The translations under genes were made by a program, and so were the position numbers. From Streptomyces xanthophaeus (lineage in GTDB: Bacteria; Actinomycetota; Actinomycetes; Streptomycetales; Streptomycetaceae), in the NCBI RefSeq assembly GCF_030440515.1, contig NZ_CP076543.1, positions 3,811,501 through 3,875,500 of the forward strand: a stretch of 64,000 nucleotides of DNA. The letters are read 5' to 3'. The notes beneath the pieces were generated by a model, which saw only the letters and a list, made by a program, of their open reading frames with translations, made no database searches and had not been told where the DNA came from. This document shows positions 51,216-60,237 of the stretch, in pieces. Position 1 is the stretch's first letter. Each line of letters opens with the position of its first letter.

Positions 51216-52427
51216 TCAGAGCGCGCAGCCCTGGCTGTCGACCCGGCGTACGGCGTCCTTGCCGACCCGGATGTCGTCGCGGATCTCGTCCACCGTCAGC
51301 ACGTAACCGGTGTTGGGGTCGTCGAGCGACTTCGCGAAGACGACTCCGTACACCCTGCCGTCGGGCGTCAGCAGCGGACCGCCGGAGTTGCCCTGGCGGA
51401 CCGTCGCGAAGAGCGAGTAGACGTCCCTTCGGACCGTACCCCGGTGGTAGATGTCCGGGCCGTTGGCGTTGATCCGCCCGCGGACACGGGCCGACCGGAC
51501 GTCGTACCCGCCGTTCTCCGGGAAGCCGGCGACGATGGCGTCGTTGCCGCTCGCCGCGTCCTTCTCGGAGAACTCCAGCACCGGGGCCTTCAGCTTCGGC
51601 ACGTCCAGGACGGCGATGTCGCGCGCCCAGTCGTAGAGCACGACCTTGGCGTCGTACAGCCTGCCCTCGCCGCCGATCTGCACGGTCGGCTCGCTGACCC
51701 CGCCGACGACATGCGCGTTGGTCATCACCTTGCCGGGCGCGAAGACGAAGCCCGTGCCCTCCAGCACCTTGCTGCAGCTGGGCGCGGTACCGACGACCTT
51801 CACGATCGAGCGCTTCGCCAGCTCGGCGACGGGGCTGCTGGCGAGTGTCGGATCGGGGGCCTTCACCTCGGTGATGGGCTCGTTGGAGAACGGGCTGAAC
51901 ACCTGCGGGAAGCCGTTGCGCGCGAGGGTGGAACTGAAGTCGGAGAACCAGGTGTTCGCCTGCTCGGGCAGCACCCTGGACACGCCGAGGAGGACCTTGG
52001 AGTTGCGGACCTCCTTGCCCACGCTGGGCAGCGCGGTCTGGGCCACCAGCAGCCCGATCAGCCATGCCACGAGCAGCATCGCGACCACGTTGACCAGGGC
52101 GCCGCCGGTCGCGTCGAGCGCGCGCGCCGGTGACCAGGTGATCTTGCGGCGGAGTCTGCTTCCGAGATGGGTGGTCAGGGCCTGGCCGATCGAGGCGCAG
52201 ATGATGATCACGACCACCGCGATCACGACGACGGTGGTGGACACCTGGGTGCCGTTGTCCGTCACCCGGTCCCAGATCAGCGGGAGCAGGGACACGGCGA
52301 CGAGACCACCGCCGAGGAAGCCGATCACCGACAGGATGCCGACGACGAACCCCTGGCGGTAGCCGACGATCGCGAACCATACGGCGGCGAGCAGCAACAG
52401 GATGTCCAGCACGTTCACGTGGGCCAC
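51216..52427 (-). CDS. Membrane-anchored trypsin-like serine protease (MarP-like)
   Basis: 403 aa. Four N-terminal membrane segments of CvpA type (about residues 8-130: LDILLLLAAVWFAIVGYRQG; VVVIAVVVIIICASIGQALT) are followed by an extracytoplasmic chymotrypsin-fold domain. The triad is visible: His in MTNAHVVGGV, Asp in WARDIAVLDV, Ser in VRQGNSGGPLLTPDG. M. tuberculosis MarP (Rv3671c) has the same architecture and is needed for acid resistance. A Cys pair (SCSKV and the terminal QGCAL) may form a disulfide. GTG 52427 starts 4 nt after the CoA Nudix stop, so the two are co-transcribed. Confidence 0.93.
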   Translation of the reverse strand: MAHVNVLDILLLLAAVWFAIVGYRQGFVVGILSVIGFLGGGLVAVSLLPLIWDRVTDNGTQVSTTVVVIAVVVIIICASIGQALTTHLGSRLRRKITWSPARALDATGGALVNVVAMLLVAWLIGLLVAQTALPSVGKEVRNSKVLLGVSRVLPEQANTWFSDFSSTLARNGFPQVFSPFSNEPITEVKAPDPTLASSPVAELAKRSIVKVVGTAPSCSKVLEGTGFVFAPGKVMTNAHVVGGVSEPTVQIGGEGRLYDAKVVLYDWARDIAVLDVPKLKAPVLEFSEKDAASGNDAIVAGFPENGGYDVRSARVRGRINANGPDIYHRGTVRRDVYSLFATVRQGNSGGPLLTPDGRVYGVVFAKSLDDPNTGYVLTVDEIRDDIRVGKDAVRRVDSQGCAL

Positions 52428-52431
52428 CGTC

Positions 52432-53154
52432 TCATGCGCGCCAGTCGAGCGGGACCTGCCGTGAGCGGTCCCACGGACGCTCCCAGCCCGCGAAGTGCAG
52501 GATCCGGTCGATCACTCCGGCGGTGAAACCCCAGACCAGAGCCGATTCGACGGTGAACCCCGGCCCCAGGTGGCCGCTCGGATGAACGGTCGTGACCCGG
52601 TGTTCGGGATCCGTGAGATCGGCCACGGGAACCGTGAAGACCCGCGCCGTCTCGGCGAGGTCCACGGCTCCGACCGGGCTGGGGTCGCGCCACCAGCCGA
52701 GGACCGGGGTGACGACGAACTCGCTGACCGGGATGTAGAGCCGGGGCAGCACGCCGAAGAGCTGAACGCCGGAAGGATCCAGTCCGGTTTCCTCCTCGGC
52801 CTCGCGCAGCGCGGCACGCAGGGGGCCGGTGGTGTGCGGATCGCCGTCCTCCGGATCCAGCGCGCCGCCGGGGAAGGACGGCTGGCCCGCGTGCGAGCGC
52901 AGGGTGCCGGCGCGCTCCATCAGGAGCAGCTCGGGGCCGCGGGCGCCCTCCCCGAAGAGGACGAGGACGGCGGACTGCCGCCCGCGGCCGTCCTCGGGCG
53001 GCAGGAACCGGCTCAGCTGCCCCGGCTGGACGGACCGGGCCGCCTCGACGACGGGGTCGAGCCAGCCGGGCAGGCCGTCGGTGGTGACGGCCGGGCCGCC
53101 GCCCTCGCCGGCTCCCACCGTGGTTCCGGTCTCGTCCCGTGTACCGCGCGTCAT
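52432..53154 (-). CDS. Nudix hydrolase, CoA-type (NUDT7/8-like)
   Basis: 240 aa. The sequence ERAGTLRSHAGQPSFPGGAL followed by DPEDGDPHTTGPLRAALREA and EEETGL contains the Nudix box preceded by the LRxHxGQxxFPGG signature of coenzyme A pyrophosphatases. It probably hydrolyses CoA or acyl-CoA to phosphopantetheine and 3',5'-ADP. The ATG at 53152-53154 has GAGGTG 4 nt upstream. The order CoA Nudix - MarP-like protease matches mycobacterial Rv3672c-Rv3671c. Confidence 0.9.
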   Translation of the reverse strand: MTRGTRDETGTTVGAGEGGGPAVTTDGLPGWLDPVVEAARSVQPGQLSRFLPPEDGRGRQSAVLVLFGEGARGPELLLMERAGTLRSHAGQPSFPGGALDPEDGDPHTTGPLRAALREAEEETGLDPSGVQLFGVLPRLYIPVSEFVVTPVLGWWRDPSPVGAVDLAETARVFTVPVADLTDPEHRVTTVHPSGHLGPGFTVESALVWGFTAGVIDRILHFAGWERPWDRSRQVPLDWRA

Positions 53155-53309
53155 AGGCACCTCTGTCCGCGTCGTCCTGTCCAGCGCCGTCTCCCACACC
53201 ACAAACGCGGTCCGGGTACCGATTCGTTCCAGACTCCCCGGGTCCGCAGGTCTTCACGCCCCCACGCGCCTGCGTCCCGGCCCTTCGCCCCGCCGCCTCC
53301 GGGCGCCCG

Positions 53310-54245
53310 CTAGGGCGCCGCCACGGCTCCGCCCAGCGGCGGGGCCGGGAGGCCCGGGTAGTCCGGGGGCGGGGTCAGCCGCTGGCCCGGCTGGCCGCCC
53401 TTCTCGTACTTGAGCAGCTTCTTCGCCTTCTCCGGGTCGGTCTCGCCCTCTCCGTACGCCGGGCAGAGCGGGGCGATCGGGCAGGCCCCGCAGGCGGGCT
53501 TGCGCGAGTGGCAGATCCGGCGGCCGTGGAAGACGACCCGGTGCGAGAGCATCGTCCACTCGCTCTTCGGGAAGATCGCGCAGATCTCCGCCTCGACCTT
53601 CTCCGGGTCCTCCTGCTCGGTCAGCTTCCAGCGGCGCACCAGGCGGCCGAAATGGGTGTCCACGGTGATCCCCGGGACACCGAACGCATTGCCGAGGACC
53701 ACGTTGGCGGTCTTGCGGCCCACTCCGGGCAGCGTCACCAGGTCCTCGATCCGGCCCGGCACCTCCCCGCCGAAGTTGTCCCGCAGGGCCTGCGAGAGGC
53801 CGAGCAGGGACTTCGACTTGGCCCGGAAGAACCCGGTCGGCCGGATCAGCTCCTCCAGATCCTCGGGGGCGGCCGCAGCCATGTCCTCGGGGGTCGGGTA
53901 GGCCGCGAAGAGGGCCGGGGTCGTCTGGTTCACCCGCAGGTCGGTGGTCTGCGCGGACAGCACCGTCGCGACGAGCAGCTCGAAGGGATTGCGGAAGTCG
54001 AGCTCCGGATGGGCGTACGGATAGATCTCGGCCAGCTCGCGGTTGATGCGCCGCGCCCTGCGCACCATGGCCAGGTGCGATTCCGGCTTGGCCGACTTCG
54101 GTTTCTTGGCCGAAACTTTGCCCTGAGGGGTGGCCGCGACCCTCGCGGGCGTCTTCACTGGGACATGTTCGCCCACGGCAGAATTTTGGGGCTCCGTCAC
54201 TCCGGCGGACCCCTTGGCCTGTGCTCTCACCGGCTTATTGGACAC
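53310..54245 (-). CDS. nth: Endonuclease III (DNA glycosylase/AP lyase)
   Basis: 311 aa. The HhH-GPD fold has [18 protein letters not shown], the helix-hairpin-helix [20 protein letters not shown] (catalytic Lys in GRKTA) and [15 protein letters not shown] with the catalytic Asp. The 4Fe-4S cluster Cys are in [19 protein letters not shown] (C-x6-C-x2-C-x5-C). It removes oxidised pyrimidines. Compared with E. coli Nth (211 aa) it has about 55 extra N-terminal residues, basic and Ala/Lys-rich, and a Pro-rich C-terminal tail. GTG 54245 is the farthest plausible start; a shorter form beginning nearer MVRRARR is possible. Confidence 0.94.
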   Translation of the reverse strand: MSNKPVRAQAKGSAGVTEPQNSAVGEHVPVKTPARVAATPQGKVSAKKPKSAKPESHLAMVRRARRINRELAEIYPYAHPELDFRNPFELLVATVLSAQTTDLRVNQTTPALFAAYPTPEDMAAAAPEDLEELIRPTGFFRAKSKSLLGLSQALRDNFGGEVPGRIEDLVTLPGVGRKTANVVLGNAFGVPGITVDTHFGRLVRRWKLTEQEDPEKVEAEICAIFPKSEWTMLSHRVVFHGRRICHSRKPACGACPIAPLCPAYGEGETDPEKAKKLLKYEKGGQPGQRLTPPPDYPGLPAPPLGGAVAAP

Positions 54246-54427
54246 CCGGCCAGCCTAAGGCCGACCGCTGACACCCGCCCGGACCTCAGGTAACACCACT
54301 CCGATTGGCCTCTCGCCGCACAGCACGCCCGTCCGTCCGGCATCCTTGTGATTGATCGCACTGTTTGAGCCGTCCGGCAAAATGGGGAGCACGGTCCCCT
54401 GAGCTGGTCGACATAGGAGAGAGACTC

Positions 54428-55102
54428 GTGGACGACGTTCTGCGGCGCGCCCCGCTCTTCGCGGCGCTCGATGACGAGCAGGCCGCGGAGCTCCGCGCCT
54501 CCATGGGCGAGGTGACCCTCGCACGCGGTGACGCCCTGTTCCACGAGGGCGACCCCGGCGACCGGCTGTATGTCGTGACCGAGGGCAAGGTGAAGCTCCA
54601 CCGCACCTCCCCCGACGGCCGCGAGAACATGCTGGCCGTCCTCGGCCCCGGCGAGCTGATCGGCGAGCTGTCGCTCTTCGACCCGGGCCCGCGCACCGCC
54701 ACCGCCACCGCGCTGACCGAGGTCAAACTCCTCGGCCTCGGCCACGGTGACCTCCAGCCCTGGCTCAACGCCCGGCCCGAGGTCGCGACCGCGCTGCTGC
54801 GCGCCGTCGCCCGCCGCCTGCGCAAGACCAACGACCAGATGTCCGACCTGGTCTTCTCCGACGTTCCCGGCCGTGTGGCGCGGGCGCTCCTCGACCTGTC
54901 GCGCCGCTTCGGCGTGCAGTCGGAGGAGGGCATCCACGTGGTGCACGACCTCACGCAGGAGGAGCTGGCCCAGCTCGTCGGCGCCTCGCGCGAGACCGTG
55001 AACAAGGCCCTGGCCGACTTCGCGGGCCGCGGCTGGCTGCGCCTGGAGGCGCGTGCGGTCATCCTGCTCGACGTGGAGCGCCTCGCGAAGCGCTCCCGCT
55101 GA
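54428..55102 (+). CDS. crp: Crp/Fnr-family cAMP receptor-type regulator
   Basis: 224 aa. The cyclic-nucleotide domain includes GDRLYVVTEGKVKLHRTSPD and LGPGELIGELSLFDPGPRTA (phosphate-binding cassette GELSLFDPGPRTAT). It is followed by the dimer helix and a C-terminal winged helix (LTQEELAQLVGASRETVNKA then LADFAGRGWLR). It matches the single Streptomyces Crp, which affects germination and antibiotic production. GTG 54428 (reading (V)DDVLRRAPLFAALDD) has GGAGAG about 8 nt upstream. It is divergent from nth, as Rv3674c/Rv3676 are in mycobacteria. Confidence 0.95.
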   Translation: MDDVLRRAPLFAALDDEQAAELRASMGEVTLARGDALFHEGDPGDRLYVVTEGKVKLHRTSPDGRENMLAVLGPGELIGELSLFDPGPRTATATALTEVKLLGLGHGDLQPWLNARPEVATALLRAVARRLRKTNDQMSDLVFSDVPGRVARALLDLSRRFGVQSEEGIHVVHDLTQEELAQLVGASRETVNKALADFAGRGWLRLEARAVILLDVERLAKRSR

Positions 55103-55119
55103 CGCCGGCCACAGCCGTT

Positions 55120-55156
55120 CGAAGGGGTCCTGCCCGACCGGGCAAGGGCCCCTTCG
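55120..55156 (+). terminator. Terminator downstream of crp
   Basis: CGAAGGGG...TGCCCG pairs with CGGGCA...CCCCTTCG with a one-base bulge, forming a long GC stem 18 nt after the crp stop. Confidence 0.75.
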
Positions 55157-55264
55157 CGTTTCCCCGGGCGCCGCAGGCACCCGCGGAGCCCGGCCCGGCC
55201 CGGCCCGACCGACGCACGGCGTCCGGTCCGCCGCCCCGGGCCGGCGGCCAGGCACAGTGGAGTC

Positions 55265-56071
55265 ATGGAGCACAGAGGGCTGGACGCGTACGGGTACTTC
55301 GAGCGGGAGGGGTCCCTCGGGCGGGTCCAGAGCGGGTTCAAGGGCGTCGTGGCGGCCGCGCGGGCCCGGACCGCCGAGGCGTACGGCCGACGGCTGCACA
55401 GCGCGTACCTCTACGGGTCCGTGCCGCGCGGGACCGCCCGGCCCGGGCGGTCGGACCTGGACCTGCTGCTCGTCCTGCACCACGAGCCCTCCGACGAGGA
55501 CCGGGACACCGCCGAGGTGCTCGCCCGCGGGCTCGACGAGGACTTCCCGGAGGTCGACGGGGTCGGCATCCTGCTCCGGGACAAGGCCGCCGTGCTGAGC
55601 GAGGCGGAACGATTCGACCTGGGCTGGTTCCTCGCCTGCCTGTGCACCCCGCTGCTCGGCGCGGACCTGGCCGAGCACCTGCCGCGCTACCGGCCGGACA
55701 GCCTGCTCGCCCGCGAGACCAACGGCGACCTGGCCGACCTGCTGCCCGGGTGGCGGACGCGGGTGCGGGAGGCGTCGGCCCCGGAGGAGTACCGGAAGCT
55801 GAGCCGCCTGTTCTCCCGGCACCTGGTGCGGACCGCCTTCACCCTGGTCATGCCGCGGTGGGGCGGCTGGACCAGCGACCTCGGCGAGTCCGCGGAGATC
55901 TTCGGCATGTACTACCCGGAACGTGCGGCGCAGCTGGAGGCCGCGGCCGCCGTCGCGCTGGATCCCGTCGCGGACCCGGAGGTCCTGCGCGGTTACGTAG
56001 AGGACCTCGGGCCGTGGCTGGCGGACGAGTACACGGCCCGGCACGGCACGAAGACGCCGCGCCAGGGCTGA
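55265..56071 (+). CDS. Nucleotidyltransferase-domain protein (Pol-beta superfamily)
   Basis: 268 aa. The signature YLYGSVPRGTARPGRSDLDL (GS-x10-15-D-x-D with metal Asp in SDLDLLLV) places it in the Pol-beta/MNT nucleotidyltransferase superfamily. The C-terminal 150 residues are helical (DLLPGWRTRVREASAPEEYR). Relatives include aminoglycoside adenylyltransferases and stand-alone MNT toxin-antitoxin partners, but no HEPN partner gene is adjacent. The substrate is unknown. ATG 55265 has no strong ribosome site. It appears monocistronic and is convergent with the L12-like gene. Confidence 0.8.
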   Translation: MEHRGLDAYGYFEREGSLGRVQSGFKGVVAAARARTAEAYGRRLHSAYLYGSVPRGTARPGRSDLDLLLVLHHEPSDEDRDTAEVLARGLDEDFPEVDGVGILLRDKAAVLSEAERFDLGWFLACLCTPLLGADLAEHLPRYRPDSLLARETNGDLADLLPGWRTRVREASAPEEYRKLSRLFSRHLVRTAFTLVMPRWGGWTSDLGESAEIFGMYYPERAAQLEAAAAVALDPVADPEVLRGYVEDLGPWLADEYTARHGTKTPRQG

Positions 56072-56139
56072 GCGCCGGCCCTGGCAGCGCCCCGGCGGCC
56101 CCTTCGGCTCCGGGACCGCTCAGGCGGCCCCGCGCCGGC

Positions 56140-56439
56140 TCAGGCCTTCTCGGCCTCGGCCAGGGCGTCGACGGCCAGCTTGGCCTCCGCCAGGCCCGCA
56201 CCGGTGATCCGGCGGTACTCCTTGATCGCCGAGATCTGCCGGTCGGCCCTCAGATGGGCCCGTACCTCGTCCATCCCGGCCGGCTCCGGCTCCTCGATGC
56301 CGAAGTGGTCCAGCACCAGGGCCAGGCGGCGCTCCATGCGGTCCGCCTTGTTCTGGAGGCTCTGCACCCGGAGGGTCACCGTCGAGGTGATCCATCCGGC
56401 TGTCGCGACCAGCACGACCAGCAGGAACACGGTGTTCAT
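56140..56439 (-). CDS. Membrane-anchored protein with ribosomal L7/L12-like C-terminal domain
   Basis: 99 aa. An N-terminal hydrophobic helix (MNTVFLLVVLVATAGWITST) is followed by a short coiled region (LQNKADRMERRLALVLDHFG). The C-terminal part reads ISAIKEYRRITGAGLAEAKL then AVDALAEAEK, which resembles the L7/L12 C-terminal fold (K-x2-RxxTGxGLxEAKxxVD). Such proteins are seen widely in actinobacteria, with no clear function. ATG 56439 overlaps the stop of the metallo-beta-lactamase-fold gene by ATGA, so it is translationally coupled to it. Confidence 0.8.
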   Translation of the reverse strand: MNTVFLLVVLVATAGWITSTVTLRVQSLQNKADRMERRLALVLDHFGIEEPEPAGMDEVRAHLRADRQISAIKEYRRITGAGLAEAKLAVDALAEAEKA

Positions 56440-57281
56440 TCGGGCCCTCCCGGGATCAGTCCGTGATCTTGAAGGTACTCCAGCTGCGCCCGGACGGACC
56501 ATTCCGCGGCCGGCCACAGGGAACGGTCCACGTCCGCGTAGACCTGGGCGACGACCTCCTCCGGGGTCAGGCAGCCGTTCTCGACGGCGGTCTCGACCTG
56601 GGCGAGCCGGTGCGCGCGGTGGGCCAGGTAGTACTCGACGGCGCCCTGCGCGTCCTCCAGGACCGGCCCGTGGCCCGGCAGAACGGTGTGCACCCCGTCG
56701 TCCACCGTGAGCGAGCGCAGCCGGCGCAGGGAGTCCAGGTAGTCGCCGAGGCGGCCGTCGGGGTGGGCGACGACGGTCGTGCCGCGGCCCAGGATGGTGT
56801 CGCCGGTCAGCACGGCCCGGTCGGCGGGCAGGTGGAAGCAGAGCGAGTCGCTGGTGTGGCCGGGGGTCGGCACCACGCGCAGCTCCAGCCCGCCGGTCCG
56901 GATCACGTCCCCGGCGGCCAGGCCCTCGTCGCCGAGGCGCAGGGCCGGGTCCAGGGCGCGGACCTTCGTACGGGTGAGCTCGGCGAAGCGGCCCGCGCCC
57001 TCGGCGTGGTCCGGGTGGCCGTGGGTGAGCAGGGTGAGGGCGATCCGCTTGCCCGCCTGCTCGGCGGTGGCGATGACCGCCCGCAGGTGTATGTCGTCCA
57101 GCGGGCCGGGATCGATCACGACGGCGAGGTCGGATCCGGGCTCGGACACCAGCCAGGTGTTGGTGCCGTCGAGGGTCATCGCGGAGGCGTTGGGAGCCAG
57201 GACGTTCACCGCGCGGGCGGTCGCGGGCCCGGAGGTGACGACTCCGCGGGGCTGTCCGGGCAGAGCGGCGGCGTCGGTCAT
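56436..57281 (-). CDS. Metallo-beta-lactamase-fold hydrolase
   Basis: 281 aa. Zinc ligand motifs are LLTHGHPDHAEGAGRF (HxHxDH), VVPTPGHTSDSLCFHL (His), LTGDTILGRGTTVVA (bridging Asp) and VLPGHGPVLEDAQ (last His). A C-terminal LACTB2-like helical domain (YYLAHRAHRLAQVETAVENG) follows. LACTB2-type members are endoribonucleases or glyoxalase-like hydrolases, but the substrate here is not determinable. ATG 57281 overlaps the upstream Nudix stop (ATGA), and its own stop overlaps the L12-like gene, giving a tightly coupled trio. It matches mycobacterial Rv3677c by position. Confidence 0.9.
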   Translation of the reverse strand: MTDAAALPGQPRGVVTSGPATARAVNVLAPNASAMTLDGTNTWLVSEPGSDLAVVIDPGPLDDIHLRAVIATAEQAGKRIALTLLTHGHPDHAEGAGRFAELTRTKVRALDPALRLGDEGLAAGDVIRTGGLELRVVPTPGHTSDSLCFHLPADRAVLTGDTILGRGTTVVAHPDGRLGDYLDSLRRLRSLTVDDGVHTVLPGHGPVLEDAQGAVEYYLAHRAHRLAQVETAVENGCLTPEEVVAQVYADVDRSLWPAAEWSVRAQLEYLQDHGLIPGGPE

Positions 57282-58240
57282 GCGGGGCCTCCGGAACCAG
57301 CTGGACCTGCGGGGTCGGTGGGACCTGCGGGGTCGGCGGGACCTGCGGGACTTCCGGGGCGGACGCGCTTGGTGAACTCGTCGTGCCCCGGCCAGCTGAG
57401 CACCAGCTCGCCGTCCTCCAGCGTGGCCTGGGCCAGCACGGGGGCGAGGTCCTGCCCGGCCGCGGCGGCGAGCGCACCCCCGGCGCTCGCGTACGGCTCC
57501 AGCGACCGCAGCGTGGAGATGGTCGGCGGCATCATCAGCAGCTCGCCCTTGTCGTATCCGGCGGCTGCGTCGGCCGGGCGGATCCACACGGTCCGGTCGG
57601 CCTCGGTCGAGGCGTTGCGGGTGCGCTGGCCCTCGGGGAGGGCGGCGACGAAGAACCAGGTGTCGTAACGGCGCGGCTCGAACTCGGGGGTGATCCAGCG
57701 CGCCCAGGCCCCGAGCAGGTCGGAGCGCAGTCGCAGGCCGCGACGGTCGAGGAACTCCGCGAAGGACAGCTCCCGCGCCACGAGGGCCTGCCGGTCGGCC
57801 TCCCAGTCGTCTCCGGTGGTGTCACCGACGATCTCGTCCGGGGTCTGTCCGGCGAGCAGGACGCCCGCCTCCTCGAAGGTCTCCCGTACGGCGCCGCAGA
57901 CGATGGCCTGGGCGGTCAGGGGATCGGTCCCGAGCCGGGCGGCCCAGTCCTCCCGGGAGGGACCCGCCCAGCCGACCTGGTGCTCCTCGTCGCGGGGATC
58001 GACCCCGCCACCCGGATAGGCGTACGCGCCCCCGGCGAAGGCCATGGAGGCCCGCCTGCGCAGCATGTGCACGGCGGGACCGTCGGGGGTGTCGCGCAGG
58101 AGCATCACGGTGGCGGCGCGCCGCGGCTCCACCGGGACGAGCGAGCCGTCCGCGAGCGCGCGGATGCGGTCGGGCCACTCCGGCGGGTACCACTGGCCTC
58201 CGACGGGGGGCTGCTGCTGACCATGCTGACCATTCGGCAT
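57278..58240 (-). CDS. Nudix hydrolase, NUDT19-like
   Basis: 320 aa. RRRASMAFAGGAYAYPGGGV precedes AQAIVCGAVRETFEEAGVLL, where the Nudix helix (REx2EEAG) is clear, separated by an insertion as in NUDT19/CoA-type members. TVMLLRDTPDGPAVHMLRRR forms the first strands. The C-terminal 25 residues are a Pro-Ala-Gly-Pro/Asp repeat (GSPAGPADPAGPTDPAGPAG) encoded by a roughly 15-nt tandem DNA repeat at about 57290-57360, probably disordered. ATG 58240. It is the first gene of the coupled Nudix - metallo-beta-lactamase - L12-like trio. Confidence 0.87.
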   Translation of the reverse strand: MPNGQHGQQQPPVGGQWYPPEWPDRIRALADGSLVPVEPRRAATVMLLRDTPDGPAVHMLRRRASMAFAGGAYAYPGGGVDPRDEEHQVGWAGPSREDWAARLGTDPLTAQAIVCGAVRETFEEAGVLLAGQTPDEIVGDTTGDDWEADRQALVARELSFAEFLDRRGLRLRSDLLGAWARWITPEFEPRRYDTWFFVAALPEGQRTRNASTEADRTVWIRPADAAAGYDKGELLMMPPTISTLRSLEPYASAGGALAAAAGQDLAPVLAQATLEDGELVLSWPGHDEFTKRVRPGSPAGPADPAGPTDPAGPAGSGGPA

Positions 58241-58426
58241 GGCCGGATGCTACGGCCATCCGGCCCGATGTTCGAGGGCCACCCGCCACGGTGGTCGACA
58301 CGCGTGGCCGGCACGGGTGGCCGACCCGCACGGCCGGCGCGGGTGATCCGCCCCCGGAGGCACCACGCGGGACGGGCCGGGAATCGCGCGGTGCGCGACC
58401 CGGCCCGTCCCGGCGGAAGCGAGAGG

Positions 58427-58897
58427 TCAGGCTCCGGCGACCAGTTCCACCTGGATCTCGACCTCGACCGGCGCGTCCAGCGGCAGGACCGCCACACCGA
58501 CCGCGCTGCGGGCGTGGACGCCCTTCTCGCCGAGGACCTCGCCCAGCAGCTCGCTCGCACCGTTCAGCACGCCCGGCTGGGCCGTGAAGTCGGGGGCGGA
58601 GGCGATGAAGCCGACGACCTTCACGACACGCGCGATCTTGTCGAGGTCACCGACGACGGACTTGACGGCGGCCAGGGCGTTCAGCGCGCAGATCGCCGCC
58701 AGCTCCTTGGCCTGCTCCGCCGAGACCTCGGCGCCGACCTTGCCGGTGATCGGCATGCTGCCCTTGACCATCGGGAGCTGACCCGCGGTGAAGACGTACG
58801 AGCCCGACCGCACGGCGGGCTGGTACGCGGCCAGCGGCGGGACGACGCCCGGGAGCGTCAGGCCGAGCTCGGCCAGCTTCGCCTCTACAGCGCTCAT
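58427..58897 (-). CDS. RidA/YjgF-family protein
   Basis: 156 aa, YjgF/Rid fold: AAYQPAVRSGSYVFTAGQLP, AEQAKELAAICALNALAAVK and VGVAVLPLDAPVEVEIQVEL. The Arg of the reactive imine-deaminase pocket (usually near RSAV at the C-terminus) is in HARSAVGVAVLP. The family hydrolyses reactive enamines or imines, or has Rid-like chaperone roles; this subgroup (Rv3678c-like) is longer than RidA (about 130 aa). ATG 58897 overlaps the stop of the preceding DUF4177-like gene (ATGA). Confidence 0.88.
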   Translation of the reverse strand: MSAVEAKLAELGLTLPGVVPPLAAYQPAVRSGSYVFTAGQLPMVKGSMPITGKVGAEVSAEQAKELAAICALNALAAVKSVVGDLDKIARVVKVVGFIASAPDFTAQPGVLNGASELLGEVLGEKGVHARSAVGVAVLPLDAPVEVEIQVELVAGA

Positions 58898-59055
58898 GCC
58901 TTCTCCCGCTTGAGGTAGGCCACGAGCTGCTCGGGGTTGTTCGGGCCGGGCACGACCTGGACGAGCTCCCAGCCGTCCTCGCCCCAGGTGTCCAGGATCT
59001 GCTTGGTGGCGTGAACCAGCAGCGGGACCGTCGCATATTCGAACTTCTTGGTCAT
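58894..59055 (-). CDS. DUF4177-type small protein
   Basis: 53 aa reading MTKKFEYATVPLLVHATKQI, then LDTWGEDGWELVQVVPGPNN and PEQLVAYLKREKA. The GxDGWELV(Q/T)V segment is characteristic of DUF4177-like proteins, which are small beta-alpha folds of unknown role. ATG 59055 is chosen because it gives this conserved N-terminus. It is coupled by ATGA overlap to the RidA-family gene, and the pair is conserved in this order in actinobacteria. It is divergent from the ArsA-like pair. Confidence 0.83.
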   Translation of the reverse strand: MTKKFEYATVPLLVHATKQILDTWGEDGWELVQVVPGPNNPEQLVAYLKREKA

Positions 59056-59253
59056 GGGAGCGAGGGTAGTGCCTGTCGTGCGGGGCGCATGCCGCCCCCG
59101 GAACCGACGGCCGGACACCTCACCCGGGCAGGCCCCCGACCGGATCCGGACCGGGCCCCTCCGGCACGGACGTAACGGAGCTCACCCCCGAACACTCCGG
59201 CAGAACCACCCGGCACCACCGGAGTCGAACCCGAGGAATTAGGCTCGGACGCT

Positions 59254-60237
59254 GTGAGCAGGCTCCAGGTGGTCAGCGGCAAGGGCGGCACCGGCAAGAC
59301 CACGGTCGCCGCAGCACTCGCGCTTGCCCTCGCACGCGAGGGCGGCCGGACTCTTCTGGTGGAGGTCGAGGGCAGGCAGGGGCTCGCGCAGCTCTTCGGC
59401 GCCGAGGCACTCCCCTACGAGGAACGGAAGATCGCCGTGGCGCCCGGCGGGGGCGGTGAGGTCTACGCGCTCGCCATCGACGCCGAACGGGCGCTGCTGG
59501 ACTACCTCCAGATGTTCTACAAGCTCGGGTCGGCCGGCCGCGCGCTCAAGAAGCTCGGCGCCATCGACTTCGCGACGACCATCGCTCCCGGGCTGCGCGA
59601 CGTACTGCTGACCGGCAAGGCGTGCGAGGCGGTACGGCGCAAGGACAGGACCGGCCGGTACGTCTACGACCACGTGATCATGGACGCGCCGCCGACCGGG
59701 CGGATCACCCGGTTCCTGAACGTCAACGACGAGGTGGCGGGCCTGGCCCGGTTCGGTCCGATCCACAACCAGGCCCAGGCCGTCATGAAGGTCCTCAAGT
59801 CCCCCGAGACCGCCGTGCACCTGGTCACCCTCCTGGAGGAGATGCCCGTCCAGGAGACCGCGGACGGCATCGAGGAACTGCGCCGGGCCGGACTGCCCGT
59901 GGGCCGGGTCGTCGTCAACATGGTCCGGCCGCACCACCTGGACGAGGACACCCTGCGCACCGCGGCCGGCGACCACCGCGCCGAGGTGGCGAAGTCGCTG
60001 TCCCGGGCGGGCCTCGGCGGCGCGCGGCGCGGCGGGCTGGCCGAGCGGCTGGTGGACCCGCTGCTCACCCAGGCAGCCGAGCATGCGAGCCGGGTCGAGC
60101 TGGAGCGCGCGCAGCGCGCCGTACTGGCGGGGCTGGACCTGCCGACGTACGAACTGCCCCTGCTCGGCGCGGGGATGGATCTGGCCGGGCTGTACGCGCT
60201 GGCCAAGGAATTGCGGAAGCAGTCGGTGGCCGAATGA
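59254..60237 (+). CDS. Get3/ArsA-family ATPase, subunit 1
   Basis: 327 aa. (V)SRLQVVSGKGGTGKTTVAAA has a complete deviant Walker A with the signature lysine (GKGGTGKTT). Further motifs are RTLLVEVEGRQGLAQLFGAE, DHVIMDAPPTGRITRFLNVN (switch-II-like DAPPTG) and VVVNMVRPHHLDEDTLRTAA. The arsenite-binding Cys of ArsA are absent, so it is not an arsenical pump subunit by sequence. GTG 59254 begins at the conserved strand. It overlaps the second ATPase gene by ATGA. The mycobacterial counterparts are Rv3679-Rv3680, next to whiB4. Confidence 0.9.
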   Translation: MSRLQVVSGKGGTGKTTVAAALALALAREGGRTLLVEVEGRQGLAQLFGAEALPYEERKIAVAPGGGGEVYALAIDAERALLDYLQMFYKLGSAGRALKKLGAIDFATTIAPGLRDVLLTGKACEAVRRKDRTGRYVYDHVIMDAPPTGRITRFLNVNDEVAGLARFGPIHNQAQAVMKVLKSPETAVHLVTLLEEMPVQETADGIEELRRAGLPVGRVVVNMVRPHHLDEDTLRTAAGDHRAEVAKSLSRAGLGGARRGGLAERLVDPLLTQAAEHASRVELERAQRAVLAGLDLPTYELPLLGAGMDLAGLYALAKELRKQSVAE

